Shown: positions 6,619 to 15,358 of the stretch, one piece after another
Layout: each line of letters starts with the position of its first letter
Position numbering within the stretch: position 1 is the stretch's first letter
Assembly (NCBI GenBank): GCA_964431545.1
Contig: CAYSLC010000045.1
Coordinates: 1 to 28,173 of the forward strand
DNA from: CAYSLC01 sp964431545
GTDB lineage: Bacteria > Desulfobacterota > Desulfobacteria > Desulfobacterales > JAABSP01
Length of the DNA stretch: 28,173 nucleotides
Direction: 5' to 3'
Translations under genes and position numbers: made by a program
Notes under the pieces: model-generated
Database searches by the model: none
Told to the model about the DNA's origin: nothing
Seen by the model: the letters and a program-made list of their open reading frames with translations, nothing else

Positions 6619-8574
6619 CTACCTTGCGTCGCCCCGAAGCCCCGCGACCTTCCCCCACAGCCCCTGCGCCGACACCCTTTCCGGCGGCAGCTCAGCGGCC
6701 GCCTCCAGGTCGATCCTCGACCAGAACCGCCCCGGCCATCTCCGCATCGCCTCTCCCCCCTTGTGGCTAAAGAAACTCCCCCACAACCCCTTCAAGGCCA
6801 TGGGCACCACCGGGACGGGGTTCCGGGCGAGGATCTTCTCGACCCCCGGCTTGAAGACATCCATCTCCCCGTCCTGGGTCAGCTTCCCCTCCGGAAAGAT
6901 GCAGATCAGCTCCCCCGCCTCCAGGGCCGCCGAGATGGTCTCGAAGGCCCGGGCGTAGGTCTCGGGGTCCTTTTTCCGGGAGGTGATGGGGATCGCCTTT
7001 CCCGTCCTGAAGATGAAATGGAGGAGCGGCATCCGGTAGATGGGCTCGTAGATCACGAACCGGATTGGCCGCCGGCAGCATCCCGCGATGATGAGGCCGT
7101 CCACGTAGCTCACGTGGTTGGATACCAGGACCGCCGGCCCCTCGTCGGGAATGTGTTCCATCCCCTTGCACCGCACCCGGTACATGGTGTGGGTCAACAT
7201 CCAGATCAGAAACCGCATCACGAACTCGGGCACCACCGAATAGATGTAGACCGCCACGGCCGCGTTGGCCAGGGCGAGCACCAGGAAGAATTGGGGGACG
7301 GTCAGCTCCGCCACCCCCAAAAGCAGGATGGCGACGCCGGTGGAGCCCACCATGAAGAGCGCGTTCAGGATGTTGTTGGCGGCGATCACCCTCGCCCGGT
7401 ACCGGGGCTCCGTCCGCATCTGGACAAAGGCAAAGAGCGGGACGATGTAGAGACCGCCGAAGACCCCGATGAGGACCAGATCGGCCAGTACGCGAAGGCT
7501 CCCCTCCGTCCCCAGAAAAGCGCCGATCCCCATGAGCGCCTCCACGTCCGGCGGATCATAGGCGAGGAAGAGGTCGATCCCGAAGAGGCTCAGCCCGATG
7601 GACCCCAGGGGCACCAGCCCCAGCTCCACCTTCCGGCCCGAGAGCTTCTCGCAGAGCAAAGAGCCCACCCCGATGCCCACCGAGAACATGGTCAGCAGCA
7701 GGGTCACCACCGTCTCGTCGCTCCGGAGCACGTCCCGGGTGAAATTGGGGATCTGTGTGAGGTAGGCCATGCCCAGAAACCAGAACCAGGAGATCCCCAA
7801 AATCGACAGGAAGACCGAGTGAACCCTTCTGCCGAACCGCAGGGTCTTCCAGGTCTGGGTCAACGGGTTCCAGTTGACCCGGATCTCGGGCGAGTCCGAC
7901 GGCGCAGGGGGAATCGACCGGCTCACCAGCCACCCCAGGACCGCGATGGCGCAGACCGCGACTCCGATCCAGACCGATCCGTCGGCCTGGTGGATCAATA
8001 TCCCGCCGGCGATGGTCCCCAGCAGGATGGAGACGAAAGTACCCATCTCCACCATGGCGTTGCCGCCCACCACTTCTTCGGGGGAGAGGTGCTGGGGGAT
8101 GATGCTGTATTTCACCGGCCCGAAGAAGGTGGACTGGGTCCCCATCAGAAAGAGAAGCGCCAGAAGAAGGTAGATGCTTTGGACATAGAAGGCGGCGGCG
8201 GCCCCGGCCATGATGGCGATCTCGAAGAGCTTGACCCTCCGGATCAGCTTCGACTTCTCCATCTTATCGGCGATCTGCCCGGCGGTGGCGGAGAAGAGGA
8301 AGAAGGGAAGGATGAAGAGTCCGGCCGCCACATTGACCAGGGTGTGGGAGTTTCCGGCGGCGCTCCCCGCGTGAAAGGCGAGCACCAAAATCAGGGCGTT
8401 CCGGAAAACATTGTCGTTGAAGGCACCCAAAAACTGGGTCCAGAAGAAGGGGGCGAAGCGCCGGACGGCCAGGAGCCCGAACTGACTTCGGGGGGCTTCC
8501 GCCCTGGAAGGATGTGTTCCGCCTCCGGCGGGGATCTCGATGGGATTGTCGTTGGCATCATTGGAGGTCTTCAT
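6619..8574 (-). CDS. MFS transporter-PlsC acyltransferase fusion (LplT-Aas-like, no acyl-ACP synthetase domain)
   Basis: The N-terminal ~450 residues form a 12-helix major facilitator of the LplT type, with the diagnostic FLGAFNDNVFRNAL and TFFGPVKYSI. The C-terminal ~180 residues are a PlsC-type glycerophospholipid acyltransferase, with the catalytic NHVSYVD (H-x4-D, residues ~486-492), FPEGKLT (~560-566) and the Aas-like VVPMALKGLWGSFFS. The likely job is to flip lysophospholipid inward across the inner membrane and re-acylate it. Enteric LplT and Aas are separate proteins, and larger versions add an AMP-binding acyl-ACP synthetase domain that is absent here. The ATG at 8574 has AAAGG 11 bases upstream, while a longer start at 8607 has no ribosome site. 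Its start overlaps the preceding regulator gene by 17 bases. Confidence 0.9.
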   Translation of the reverse strand: MKTSNDANDNPIEIPAGGGTHPSRAEAPRSQFGLLAVRRFAPFFWTQFLGAFNDNVFRNALILVLAFHAGSAAGNSHTLVNVAAGLFILPFFLFSATAGQIADKMEKSKLIRRVKLFEIAIMAGAAAAFYVQSIYLLLALLFLMGTQSTFFGPVKYSIIPQHLSPEEVVGGNAMVEMGTFVSILLGTIAGGILIHQADGSVWIGVAVCAIAVLGWLVSRSIPPAPSDSPEIRVNWNPLTQTWKTLRFGRRVHSVFLSILGISWFWFLGMAYLTQIPNFTRDVLRSDETVVTLLLTMFSVGIGVGSLLCEKLSGRKVELGLVPLGSIGLSLFGIDLFLAYDPPDVEALMGIGAFLGTEGSLRVLADLVLIGVFGGLYIVPLFAFVQMRTEPRYRARVIAANNILNALFMVGSTGVAILLLGVAELTVPQFFLVLALANAAVAVYIYSVVPEFVMRFLIWMLTHTMYRVRCKGMEHIPDEGPAVLVSNHVSYVDGLIIAGCCRRPIRFVIYEPIYRMPLLHFIFRTGKAIPITSRKKDPETYARAFETISAALEAGELICIFPEGKLTQDGEMDVFKPGVEKILARNPVPVVPMALKGLWGSFFSHKGGEAMRRWPGRFWSRIDLEAAAELPPERVSAQGLWGKVAGLRGDAR

Positions 8575-10102
8575 GGTCTTGGTCGCCTTTCTTCGATTCG
8601 GAATCATCCCGGGAGGATGGGCTCCCGGTCCACATCCGGATATGCTTCTTCACCGTCCGCCGGTCGAGGCGGGTGATCCGCGCCACCGCCTCGAAGGTGC
8701 CGTGGCGTTGATGGAGCAGCGCGCAGTATCCGGCCAGCACCTGCTGGGCATCCAGACGGCCGCCGGAAACGGCCTCGGCGAGCTGTGATTGCAAATCAGA
8801 TGCCACAGCCCCCCGGTCCCCTTCGTAATCCCGCTTCAACAGGACCCGCCGCACGCACTGCTCCAGCTCCCGGACATTGCCCGGCCAGGGGTACGTCCGC
8901 CCCAGGCGCCGGTCCACCACCTCCCGGACCATGGCCGACAACTCGGGGGACGGCTTTCCCAGAATCCGCGCCACCGTATGGGAGAGGAGATCGTCCAGCT
9001 CCCCTTGATCCTCCATGATCCGCCGGCCGAGGGTCGGCACCACGATCACGTCGGAGCAGAGACGGTAGTAGAAGTCGTCCCGGAACCGGCCCTCCCGCCG
9101 GAGCTTTTCCAGGGACCGGTTGGTGGCGGCGATGACCCGCCCCTTGAACCGGCGCCGTCCGTGGCTGCCCACCGGGCAGAAGGTCCGCTCCTGGACCACC
9201 TGGAGCAGCTTGATCTGCACCGGAATCGACACCTCGCCGATCTCGTCCAGGAAGATGGCGCCGTGGGGGCTGCACCGGTCGAAGACCCCCTTGTGATCCT
9301 CCACGGCGCCCGTGAAGGCCCCCTTCTTGTGGCCGAAGAGTTCCGACTCGATGAGGGATTCCGGAAACTGGGAAAGGTTCAGGGGCAGGAAGGAGCGGAC
9401 GAAGCTCTCCGCAAAGGCGCCCTGCTTCTCGTCAAAGGGGATGAAGCCCGACCGGCCGATGGCGGCGGCGGCGGTCCCCTTGCCGGCTCCCGTCCCTCCC
9501 AGGATGAGGGTGGAGAAGTCCTCCATCCGGTTCCAGAGGTGGTCGTCGTAGAGGCCGATGCTGTGGGTGAAGACATTGTTCCACAGATCCCGTCGGAGGG
9601 ACTTCATGCAGGGACTGCGCCCCACCAGCTCCCGGTCGATGAAGTAGAAGGCCCGGCGGATCTGAAAGCAGAGGGCGAAATACCGCCGGGCCGCCTCCGG
9701 TCCGAACCCCCTTCCCCGAAGCTGATCGAGGGCCTCGTCGGCGAAGGGCACCCGTACCGATTCTTCCCCAATGTCGATCTGCCGGGGGAGCAGCTCGTCG
9801 AACCGGTCGATGAACTGGTGGAAAAAATCGAAGAGATAGACATTTTCCATCAGCTTTCTCTCCCGGCCGGAGAAACCGCTCAGGTCACGAATTCCGGCGG
9901 CTTCCAGATCGCCCACCCGACGGTGGACCTCCCGGGTCAGCGTCTCCACCCGCTCCTGGTCCGCCACGCCGTTCGGCAGTCCGCTGATCTTCAGGTCGAT
10001 GGCCACCCGTTCGTCGCTGAACGGATTGGCAAATGTGGCGGCACGGACCAGTTCGAAAAAATCCCGGTCCTCCGGTCGAAGTCGTCCGATCTCCGTGGAC
10101 AT
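8558..10102 (-). CDS. Sigma-54-dependent transcriptional activator with unrecognised N-terminal region
   Basis: This 514-residue AAA+ activator has Walker A GGTGAGKG (~202-209), the sigma-54 contact loop GAFTGA (261-266), Walker B GAIFLDEIGE (281-290), an arginine-finger region FRDDFYYRL, YPWPGNVREL (~404-413) and a C-terminal Fis-like helix-turn-helix (~468-489, TVKKHI). The Walker A loop GGTGAGKG replaces the usual GESGTGKE. The first ~190 residues show no response-receiver Asp pocket, PAS or GAF motif that I recognise; they are helical and charged. The protein is predicted to open sigma-54 promoters by ATP hydrolysis. The ATG at 10102 is preceded by AAGGGGGG. The stop overlaps the MFS-PlsC gene, so the two are co-transcribed, and that transporter may be a target. 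Confidence 0.92.
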   Translation of the reverse strand: MSTEIGRLRPEDRDFFELVRAATFANPFSDERVAIDLKISGLPNGVADQERVETLTREVHRRVGDLEAAGIRDLSGFSGRERKLMENVYLFDFFHQFIDRFDELLPRQIDIGEESVRVPFADEALDQLRGRGFGPEAARRYFALCFQIRRAFYFIDRELVGRSPCMKSLRRDLWNNVFTHSIGLYDDHLWNRMEDFSTLILGGTGAGKGTAAAAIGRSGFIPFDEKQGAFAESFVRSFLPLNLSQFPESLIESELFGHKKGAFTGAVEDHKGVFDRCSPHGAIFLDEIGEVSIPVQIKLLQVVQERTFCPVGSHGRRRFKGRVIAATNRSLEKLRREGRFRDDFYYRLCSDVIVVPTLGRRIMEDQGELDDLLSHTVARILGKPSPELSAMVREVVDRRLGRTYPWPGNVRELEQCVRRVLLKRDYEGDRGAVASDLQSQLAEAVSGGRLDAQQVLAGYCALLHQRHGTFEAVARITRLDRRTVKKHIRMWTGSPSSRDDSESKKGDQDHEDLQ

Positions 10103-10401
10103 GATCCCCCCCTTTGGTTCATAAAATGTCTATTCGATACGCATTTCATGTTCAGACCCAGACCACCATACGCCAAAGGCGGGGAATCCGCCACCCGAAA
10201 CCGGACCGGCCGCGCCATGTTCGACGCTTCCGGTCACGAATCGGTCGCCGCGGCCTCCCGTTCCTGCCCGGGGACGCCGAAACGGGGACCTCCGCGCGCA
10301 TTTTCATTGCCGGAGCCGTTGACATATCGGAAAATCTGTGGTTTTTATCAAGGATCTCCCAGGGCCATCATTCCCCCATCCTCTACCGGATCGATCAGGA
10401 C
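10103..10401. other. 299-base intergenic region between divergent genes
   Basis: This is the longest gene-free stretch in the window. It holds the start regions of the minus-strand sigma-54 activator and the plus-strand HEAT-repeat gene. The only clear signal is the candidate promoter at 10319-10348. I found no convincing TGGCAC-N5-TTGC sigma-54 promoter on either strand. The open frame entering from 10114 is unlike family proteins before 10402. Confidence 0.6.
10319..10348 (+). promoter_or_regulatory. Candidate sigma-70 promoter of the HEAT/HD-GYP/YkgJ genes
   Basis: A perfect TTGACA (10319-10324) is followed after 18 bp by TTTTAT (10343-10348), a 4-of-6 match to the -10 box. It lies about 50 bases before the ATG at 10402, in the only long intergenic gap upstream of these genes. 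Confidence 0.4.
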
Positions 10402-12246
10402 ATGGCGGAAGACGCAACCCCGAAATCAATGCCACTCTCCGAAGCGGACCTCTCCGCCGCCACGGGCGTGGTGCGGACCATGGTGGTCGCCTTCAAGAGC
10501 TACGCCCTCTATTCGGAGGGCCACGAGTCCGCCAGGATCGCCATGGACCGTTTGAAGGGCCGGCTCGAAGCCTACCTGGCCAACCATGACGATCTGAAAC
10601 TGACGGTTGAGCGGGGGGGGTTGCGCGTCGGAGGAACTCAGGTCCACCAGGAATCCTCCGGAGAGGAGGGAATCGCCGCCCTGCTGTTCCGGGACGGGGT
10701 CCAATGGATCAACTTCCATTCCGGCGTCCCGGAGGGGGAGATCGAGCAGTTCATCGCAATGCTCAACGCCCACCGGACCCTCTCCAGCGAGGCGGAAAGC
10801 GACATCGTCACCGCCCTGTGGGAGACCCCGCTCACCCACGTCTCCTACGCGGCCAACGACGTCAGCGTCGACTCCGAGGTGGCCTTCGGGCTGTCGGAGG
10901 CCGAGGAGGAGGATGCGGAGGAGATCGTGGGGCTCTATGCCCCCCTGGCGGCGGAAGATGCCCCCACCACCGAGGACTTCAAGGTCCCCAAGGAGGACCG
11001 CCCCGAAGGGGCCGGCGAGGCGCCCACCGACGCCGCGCCGTCCGTGCAGCCGGAAGGCACCCATGGCGCGGTGAGGCCCGGGGAACTCGAAGACGCCCTC
11101 AGCATCTCCCAGGTGGTCACCGACCCCGCCGTCTGGACCTTGACCCCGGACGAGGCGGAAGAGCTGCGCGAGATGGTCTACGAGGCGGAGAACTTCGATA
11201 TCACCGACAATGTGCTCGACCTGCTGATCCTGGTCCTCAAAGAGGAGGGGGAGCTTCCCCTGGAGGATCCGGAGGAACTCGACAAGGCGACCCGGGACGT
11301 CACCGCCATCCTCGATTTTCTAAAGGAGGAGTTCCAGACGACCCTCCAACACGGGGCCTTTCGGCTCGCCTTCAAGCTTCTGAAAAACATCCATGAGATC
11401 AAGCAGTCGAGCCGGACGGATTTGCCCCAGATCTCCCCGCTCTTCGACCAGTTCTTCAAGGAGGTCTCGGACCCCGAGGTGCTGGCGGCCCTCCGTCCCT
11501 TCTGGCCGAAGATCGAAACCCTGGACGAAACCCGCATGCGGGCCTTTCGAAACTACCTGACGCTGCTCCATCCCGTGGCCGTTCTCCATTTCGCCCCCCT
11601 CCTCCTCCAGACCGCGACCCCCAAGGCGCGACGGCTGATCATGGAACTCATCGCCTCCCTGGCCAGCCGGGACGCCGATCCCCTGGCGAGCCTTCTCGGC
11701 GGCGCCAACATCCCCCTGATCCTCCACCTCCTGGACCTGCTGAAACGGCTGAAGGGGGACCGTTTCACCGATCTGATCATGGGCCTGACCCGTCATCCGT
11801 CGGACAAGATCCGAAAAACAGCGATCCAGAGCCTGCTGGAGAAGGAGCCGTACCTCATCGACAAGCTCTTCTATCTGGTGGAGGACCCCAGCCCCACCGT
11901 CCGATGGCTGGTCCTCAAGCACCTGGGCCGGGAGAAGAACGCGGTCTCCGAGGGGCTCCTCCTCGACTACCTGGAGGAACGAAACTACACGTTGAGGGAC
12001 CGGACCCACCTGGTCTCCTGCTACCGGGCACTGGGCCAGTGCGGCTCCGTCTATTCCATCCCGTACCTGAAGAAAGCCCTGTTCAAAGGCGGCCCCCGGC
12101 AACGGCTCGATGCCATGGACGCCATCCACCAGGAGGGTGCGGCGGTGGCCCTGGCGACCATGCGGGACCCCGAGGCCCAGCAGGTCCTTCGGGAAGCACC
12201 CGGCGGCGTCTTTTCCAGAATGCGGCAGGCCGGCCCGAAAGGATAG
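10402..12246 (+). CDS. HEAT-repeat protein with N-terminal module shared with the next gene
   Basis: A 614-residue soluble protein from the ATG at 10402 (the longer frame from 10114 has atypical sequence upstream). Three parts are visible. Residues ~5-135 form a helix-beta-helix module containing YALYSEGHESARIAMDRL, LTVERGGLRVGGTQV and a LLFRDGVQWINF-EGEIEQFIAMLN segment. Residues ~140-215 are an acidic, Pro/Ala-rich linker. The rest is helical, with HEAT-like pairs clearest at ~465-600 (for example DKIRKTAIQSLLEKEP and PTVRWLVLKHLGRE). HEAT solenoids are protein-binding scaffolds. There is no catalytic motif, signal peptide or membrane helix. The gap to the HD-GYP gene is only 12 bases. A signalling or scaffold partner of that protein is an inference. 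Confidence 0.82.
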   Translation: MAEDATPKSMPLSEADLSAATGVVRTMVVAFKSYALYSEGHESARIAMDRLKGRLEAYLANHDDLKLTVERGGLRVGGTQVHQESSGEEGIAALLFRDGVQWINFHSGVPEGEIEQFIAMLNAHRTLSSEAESDIVTALWETPLTHVSYAANDVSVDSEVAFGLSEAEEEDAEEIVGLYAPLAAEDAPTTEDFKVPKEDRPEGAGEAPTDAAPSVQPEGTHGAVRPGELEDALSISQVVTDPAVWTLTPDEAEELREMVYEAENFDITDNVLDLLILVLKEEGELPLEDPEELDKATRDVTAILDFLKEEFQTTLQHGAFRLAFKLLKNIHEIKQSSRTDLPQISPLFDQFFKEVSDPEVLAALRPFWPKIETLDETRMRAFRNYLTLLHPVAVLHFAPLLLQTATPKARRLIMELIASLASRDADPLASLLGGANIPLILHLLDLLKRLKGDRFTDLIMGLTRHPSDKIRKTAIQSLLEKEPYLIDKLFYLVEDPSPTVRWLVLKHLGREKNAVSEGLLLDYLEERNYTLRDRTHLVSCYRALGQCGSVYSIPYLKKALFKGGPRQRLDAMDAIHQEGAAVALATMRDPEAQQVLREAPGGVFSRMRQAGPKG

Positions 12247-12258
12247 CGCCACGAGACC

Positions 12259-13722
12259 ATGAACACCGACCTTCCCCTTCGATCGGAGATCCGCCCCCAG
12301 ACCGGGGAGGAGTTTCTCAAACGGCTCTATGGGCTGCTCCAGTCCGTCCGGATCCACGAGGCGAACAACCGGCTGGTCATCGACATGGCCAACCACCTGC
12401 TGTCATCCACCGCGACGCTTCTGGAGGAGGCCCCCCATGTGACCCTCCAGTGTCTGGACCGGCGGATCTATCTACAGGGAAAGCGCCTGCCCGTGCGGCC
12501 GGAAAACGTCGCGCTCCTCGACAACCTGCTCGATTTCTTCGATCACCGGCAACTGGACGGTCTCCGGCTCCTGCCGTCGGTGATGGAGGCCCCGATCCAA
12601 TCCCTCCCCGCCTTCGCCCGGATCCTCAACCGGGCGGAGGGGCGGGAGGAGCCCCGGCAATGGCTCCTGGAGAAGCTGCGCAAGGCCGGGTTCCCCTGGA
12701 TCCAGCTGGTCAGACGGCCCCGGAAGGTCCCGGAGCCCTCCGCCCGGGAGCGAAAGAGGAAAGCCCTCAAATCGTACGGTCAGGTCTTCGGATCGATCCA
12801 GGAGATCGCCCAGAAGCTGACGGCCAATCAGCCAACGGGATTGAGCAAGACCCGGCGGATGATCCAGAACATGGTGGACCTCATCGTGGAGGACGACCCC
12901 CTCTTCCGGGCCCTGAGCACCATCCGGTTCTACGACGATTACACCTTTTCCCATTCGGTCAACGTGGCGATCCTCTCCATGTGCATGGGCAAACGGATCA
13001 TGCTCTCCAGAAAATCCCTGGAGAGCCTCGGCCTCTGCGGCCTGCTCCATGATCTCGGGAAGATCGAGGTCCCCAAGTCGATCCTCAACAAACCGGGCAA
13101 GCTCACCGATGAAGAGTTCGAGGTGATGAAGCGCCACTCCATCAACAGCGTCCGGCTCATCGTGAAGATCCAGGCTTCCCGGGAGCGGAAGACCGACATC
13201 CTCCTTCCGCCCTTCGAGCACCACCTCAAGTACGACCTCAGCGGCTACCCGGCCTCGACCCAGAAGCCCAAGTCCCAAAGCCTCTTCGGCCGGATTCTCA
13301 CCATCGCCGATGTCTACGACGCCATCACCTCGCCCCGGGTCTACCGGCCCACCATCATGCCGCCGGATCGGGCATTGGGGCTCATGTGGAAAGGGGCCGG
13401 AACCGACTTCGACCCCATTCTCCTCAAGGTCTTCATCAATATGATCGGCATCTATCCCATCGGGACGATCCTGCTGCTGGACAACGACCGGCCGGCCATC
13501 GTGGTCAACACCCCCAGGCCCTCCGAGACGGGCGACGGCGCCGGCCGCCCCATGGTCATGCTGCTGAAACCCAAACGGGAGGGCGGCTGGGAGAAGGGGA
13601 AGATGGTGAACCTGGCGGAGAAGGATGCCGGCTCGGGCCGATACCGATGGAACATCGTCAAGAGCGTCAACGCCGCCGATTTCGGCATCCAGCCCGTCAA
13701 TTTCCTAATGGGGGGCCCGTAG
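12259..13722 (+). CDS. HD-GYP domain protein, probable cyclic-di-GMP phosphodiesterase
   Basis: This 487-residue protein has an HD-GYP phosphohydrolase domain at ~215-400: H232 (TFSHSVNVAIL), the HD pair in LLHDLGKIEVPKSILNKPGKL (~262-281), DEEFEVMKRH, HHLKYDLSGYP (~321-331) and ADVYDAITSPRVYRP. Active members hydrolyse cyclic-di-GMP to GMP using a metal centre. The expected Glu of the usual HHE segment is Leu here, while GYP is kept. Residues ~15-125 (VRIHEANNRLVIDMANHLL, VTLQCLDRRIYLQGKRLPV, SLPAFARILN) resemble the N-terminal module of the preceding HEAT protein. The C-terminal ~80 residues form a small tail seen after many such domains. No membrane helix is present. Activity is likely but not certain given the substitution. 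Confidence 0.88.
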   Translation: MNTDLPLRSEIRPQTGEEFLKRLYGLLQSVRIHEANNRLVIDMANHLLSSTATLLEEAPHVTLQCLDRRIYLQGKRLPVRPENVALLDNLLDFFDHRQLDGLRLLPSVMEAPIQSLPAFARILNRAEGREEPRQWLLEKLRKAGFPWIQLVRRPRKVPEPSARERKRKALKSYGQVFGSIQEIAQKLTANQPTGLSKTRRMIQNMVDLIVEDDPLFRALSTIRFYDDYTFSHSVNVAILSMCMGKRIMLSRKSLESLGLCGLLHDLGKIEVPKSILNKPGKLTDEEFEVMKRHSINSVRLIVKIQASRERKTDILLPPFEHHLKYDLSGYPASTQKPKSQSLFGRILTIADVYDAITSPRVYRPTIMPPDRALGLMWKGAGTDFDPILLKVFINMIGIYPIGTILLLDNDRPAIVVNTPRPSETGDGAGRPMVMLLKPKREGGWEKGKMVNLAEKDAGSGRYRWNIVKSVNAADFGIQPVNFLMGGP

Positions 13723-13790
13723 CCCGGCCCGCCCGTCCCATGGGCCGGTGTCCGTTCCGCCCCGGCCGCCTCCGAAAGGAATTCCACGCC

Positions 13791-14483
13791 ATGCCCGCGC
13801 CCCTCGACGACAGACTCCGCCTCCTCGACCACGTCTACCAGGTCTACGACCAATTCGCCGGATCCCTCTCCCCGGTCTGCCGGCCGGGGTGCAGCCACTG
13901 CTGCACCCGCAATGTCACCGTCACCACCCTGGAGACGTATCGGCTGGCCGCGGCGGTGACCGACCGGTACGAGGGGCTGCCGGCATCGGTGCGCCGCGCG
14001 TCCGAGGGGATGCGGTTCCGACCCGGGGTCACCATCAACGCCCTGGCGGCGCTCTGCATCCAGGAGGCCCCGGTGCCGGAGGAGGAGGCCGACCCCTCCT
14101 GGGGCCCTTGCCCCCTGCTCCTCGACGACCACTGCCCCTTCTACGATCTCAGGCCCTTCGGCTGCCGCTGCCTCGTCTCCACCGTCCCCTGCAAGGAGAC
14201 GGGATACGCGGAGGTGGAGCCCTTCGTCATCACGGTCAACAACGTCTTCCAGCAGTACATCGAACACATCGACGCCGACGGCCTCACCGGGAATCTGGTC
14301 GACCTCCTCGGCTTTTTCGCCTCCGGCCGGGCCCGCCGGGACTATGAAACGGGGTTTCTCCGAGGACGGCCGGATGGCGGCGGCCTTCTGCTATCCAATC
14401 GGACGATCCCCGCCCTGATGGTGCCCCCGAAACACCGGGGCCGGATCCGGCCCATTCTCGAAGCCCTGGGGAAATTCTCATAG
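13791..14483 (+). CDS. YkgJ-family Cys-cluster protein
   Basis: A 230-residue protein with a metal-binding cysteine pattern typical of the YkgJ/CxxCxxCC family (UPF0153): C30-x3-C34-x2-C37-C38, C89, C107, C115, C125, C127 and C134, including PGCSHCCTRN, CPLLLDDHCPFYD and RPFGCRC. The family is thought to bind zinc or iron-sulphur, and its function is not settled. The ATG at 13791 follows AAAGGA at a spacing of about ten. It lies 68 bases after the HD-GYP gene, so it is probably in the same operon. It is convergent with the amidohydrolase at 14519, with 35 bases between the stops. Confidence 0.85.
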   Translation: MPAPLDDRLRLLDHVYQVYDQFAGSLSPVCRPGCSHCCTRNVTVTTLETYRLAAAVTDRYEGLPASVRRASEGMRFRPGVTINALAALCIQEAPVPEEEADPSWGPCPLLLDDHCPFYDLRPFGCRCLVSTVPCKETGYAEVEPFVITVNNVFQQYIEHIDADGLTGNLVDLLGFFASGRARRDYETGFLRGRPDGGGLLLSNRTIPALMVPPKHRGRIRPILEALGKFS

Positions 14484-14518
14484 GGCGCCCAAAGCCTCCC
14501 GCCGACAATGGAGACGCC

Positions 14519-15358
14519 TCAACGGCCGAGGAGCGCTCCGGCGTTGCCACCGCAAATCCGATCCCGCAGATCGTCCGGAAGCCCCGCATCCGCCATCTCC
14601 TGGAAGTAGCGCTTGGGATGGAGCAGCGGATAGTCGCTGCCGAACAGAATCCGGTCCTCCCCCCCAAGCTCGGCCGCGATCCGGTAGATCCTCGGATCAT
14701 AGAGGTAGGGGGAGGCGGCCGTGTCGTAGTAGAGATTGGCCAGCCGCTGCCGGGCCTCCTTCTTGAGGAGATTGAAAAAGAAGATGCCTCCGCCCCAGTG
14801 GGCGAGGATCAGGCGGTTTTCCGGAAACCGTTCGGCCAAACGGTAGATCTGGGCCGGCGTGACGGGGGTCTTCCCGGGGTAGAGATGACCCACGGGCTCG
14901 TTGGTATGGAGGAGCACCGGCAGGCCCCGGGACCGGCAGAGATCCATGATCGGCGCCAGGCGGTCGAGGGCGGATTCATCGATCCCGGATCGGTAGAAGG
15001 CGAGTTCCCCCACCCCGGAGAGGCCCGCGTCGAGGCACCGTTCCACCTCCTCCGGGGCACCGGCGGCCGTGGGGTCCACACAGCAGAAACCGACCAATCT
15101 GGTCGGATATCGGGCCACGGCCGCCAGGATGTAGTCGTTGTGTCTCTTGCAGGCCTGGAGGTCCCGCCAGGGGAAGCCGAAGACCACGGAGAGGTCGACG
15201 CCGTCTTTGTCCATGGCGGCGACGATCTCTCCGGCCCCTACCAGCTTCGACTTGGGGGATTCGTAGAGGAGTTGGAAGGCGGGCTCGTCCGGAAAATACC
15301 GGCCCCGGTCCTCCCGGACCTCCCGGGCAAAAATGTGGGTGTGGAAATCGATGATCAT
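14519..15358 (-). CDS. Amidohydrolase-2 family metal-dependent hydrolase
   Basis: A 279-residue TIM-barrel hydrolase with the N-terminal metal motif DFHTHIF (H6, H8), a barrel histidine in VLLHTNEP (H151), LILAHWGGG (H187) and the acidic ligand in ILFGSDYPLLHP (D242). This is the pattern of the amidohydrolase-2 group, which includes decarboxylases and lactonases. The substrate cannot be read from sequence. The chosen ATG at 15358 has AAGGGGG nine bases upstream and begins exactly at the conserved MIIDFHTH. The longer frame from 15484 adds a repetitive non-conserved stretch. It is transcribed divergently from the trmL leader. Confidence 0.87.
   Translation of the reverse strand: MIIDFHTHIFAREVREDRGRYFPDEPAFQLLYESPKSKLVGAGEIVAAMDKDGVDLSVVFGFPWRDLQACKRHNDYILAAVARYPTRLVGFCCVDPTAAGAPEEVERCLDAGLSGVGELAFYRSGIDESALDRLAPIMDLCRSRGLPVLLHTNEPVGHLYPGKTPVTPAQIYRLAERFPENRLILAHWGGGIFFFNLLKKEARQRLANLYYDTAASPYLYDPRIYRIAAELGGEDRILFGSDYPLLHPKRYFQEMADAGLPDDLRDRICGGNAGALLGR

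Noticed and set aside
6394..8676. Long plus-strand open frame (760 codons) opposite the MFS-PlsC gene
   Set aside because: It begins inside the tRNA-Leu promoter, reads through the tRNA, and is low-complexity Pro/Gly/His/Asp-rich sequence; it is the antisense shadow of a GC-rich gene with clear family motifs.
10103..10401. Possible sigma-54 promoter near the activator gene
   Set aside because: No sequence close to TGGCAC-N5-TTGC was found on either strand in this gap.
8789..10555. Long plus-strand open frame opposite the sigma-54 activator
   Set aside because: No recognisable motif, Pro/Gly/Glu/His-biased composition, and the opposite strand encodes intact GAFTGA, Walker A and B motifs.
13386..13790. 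Upstream extension of the YkgJ gene
   Set aside because: It lies within the HD-GYP coding sequence in another frame and is Arg/Gly/Pro-biased; the ATG at 13791 has a ribosome site and the conserved Cys cluster follows.
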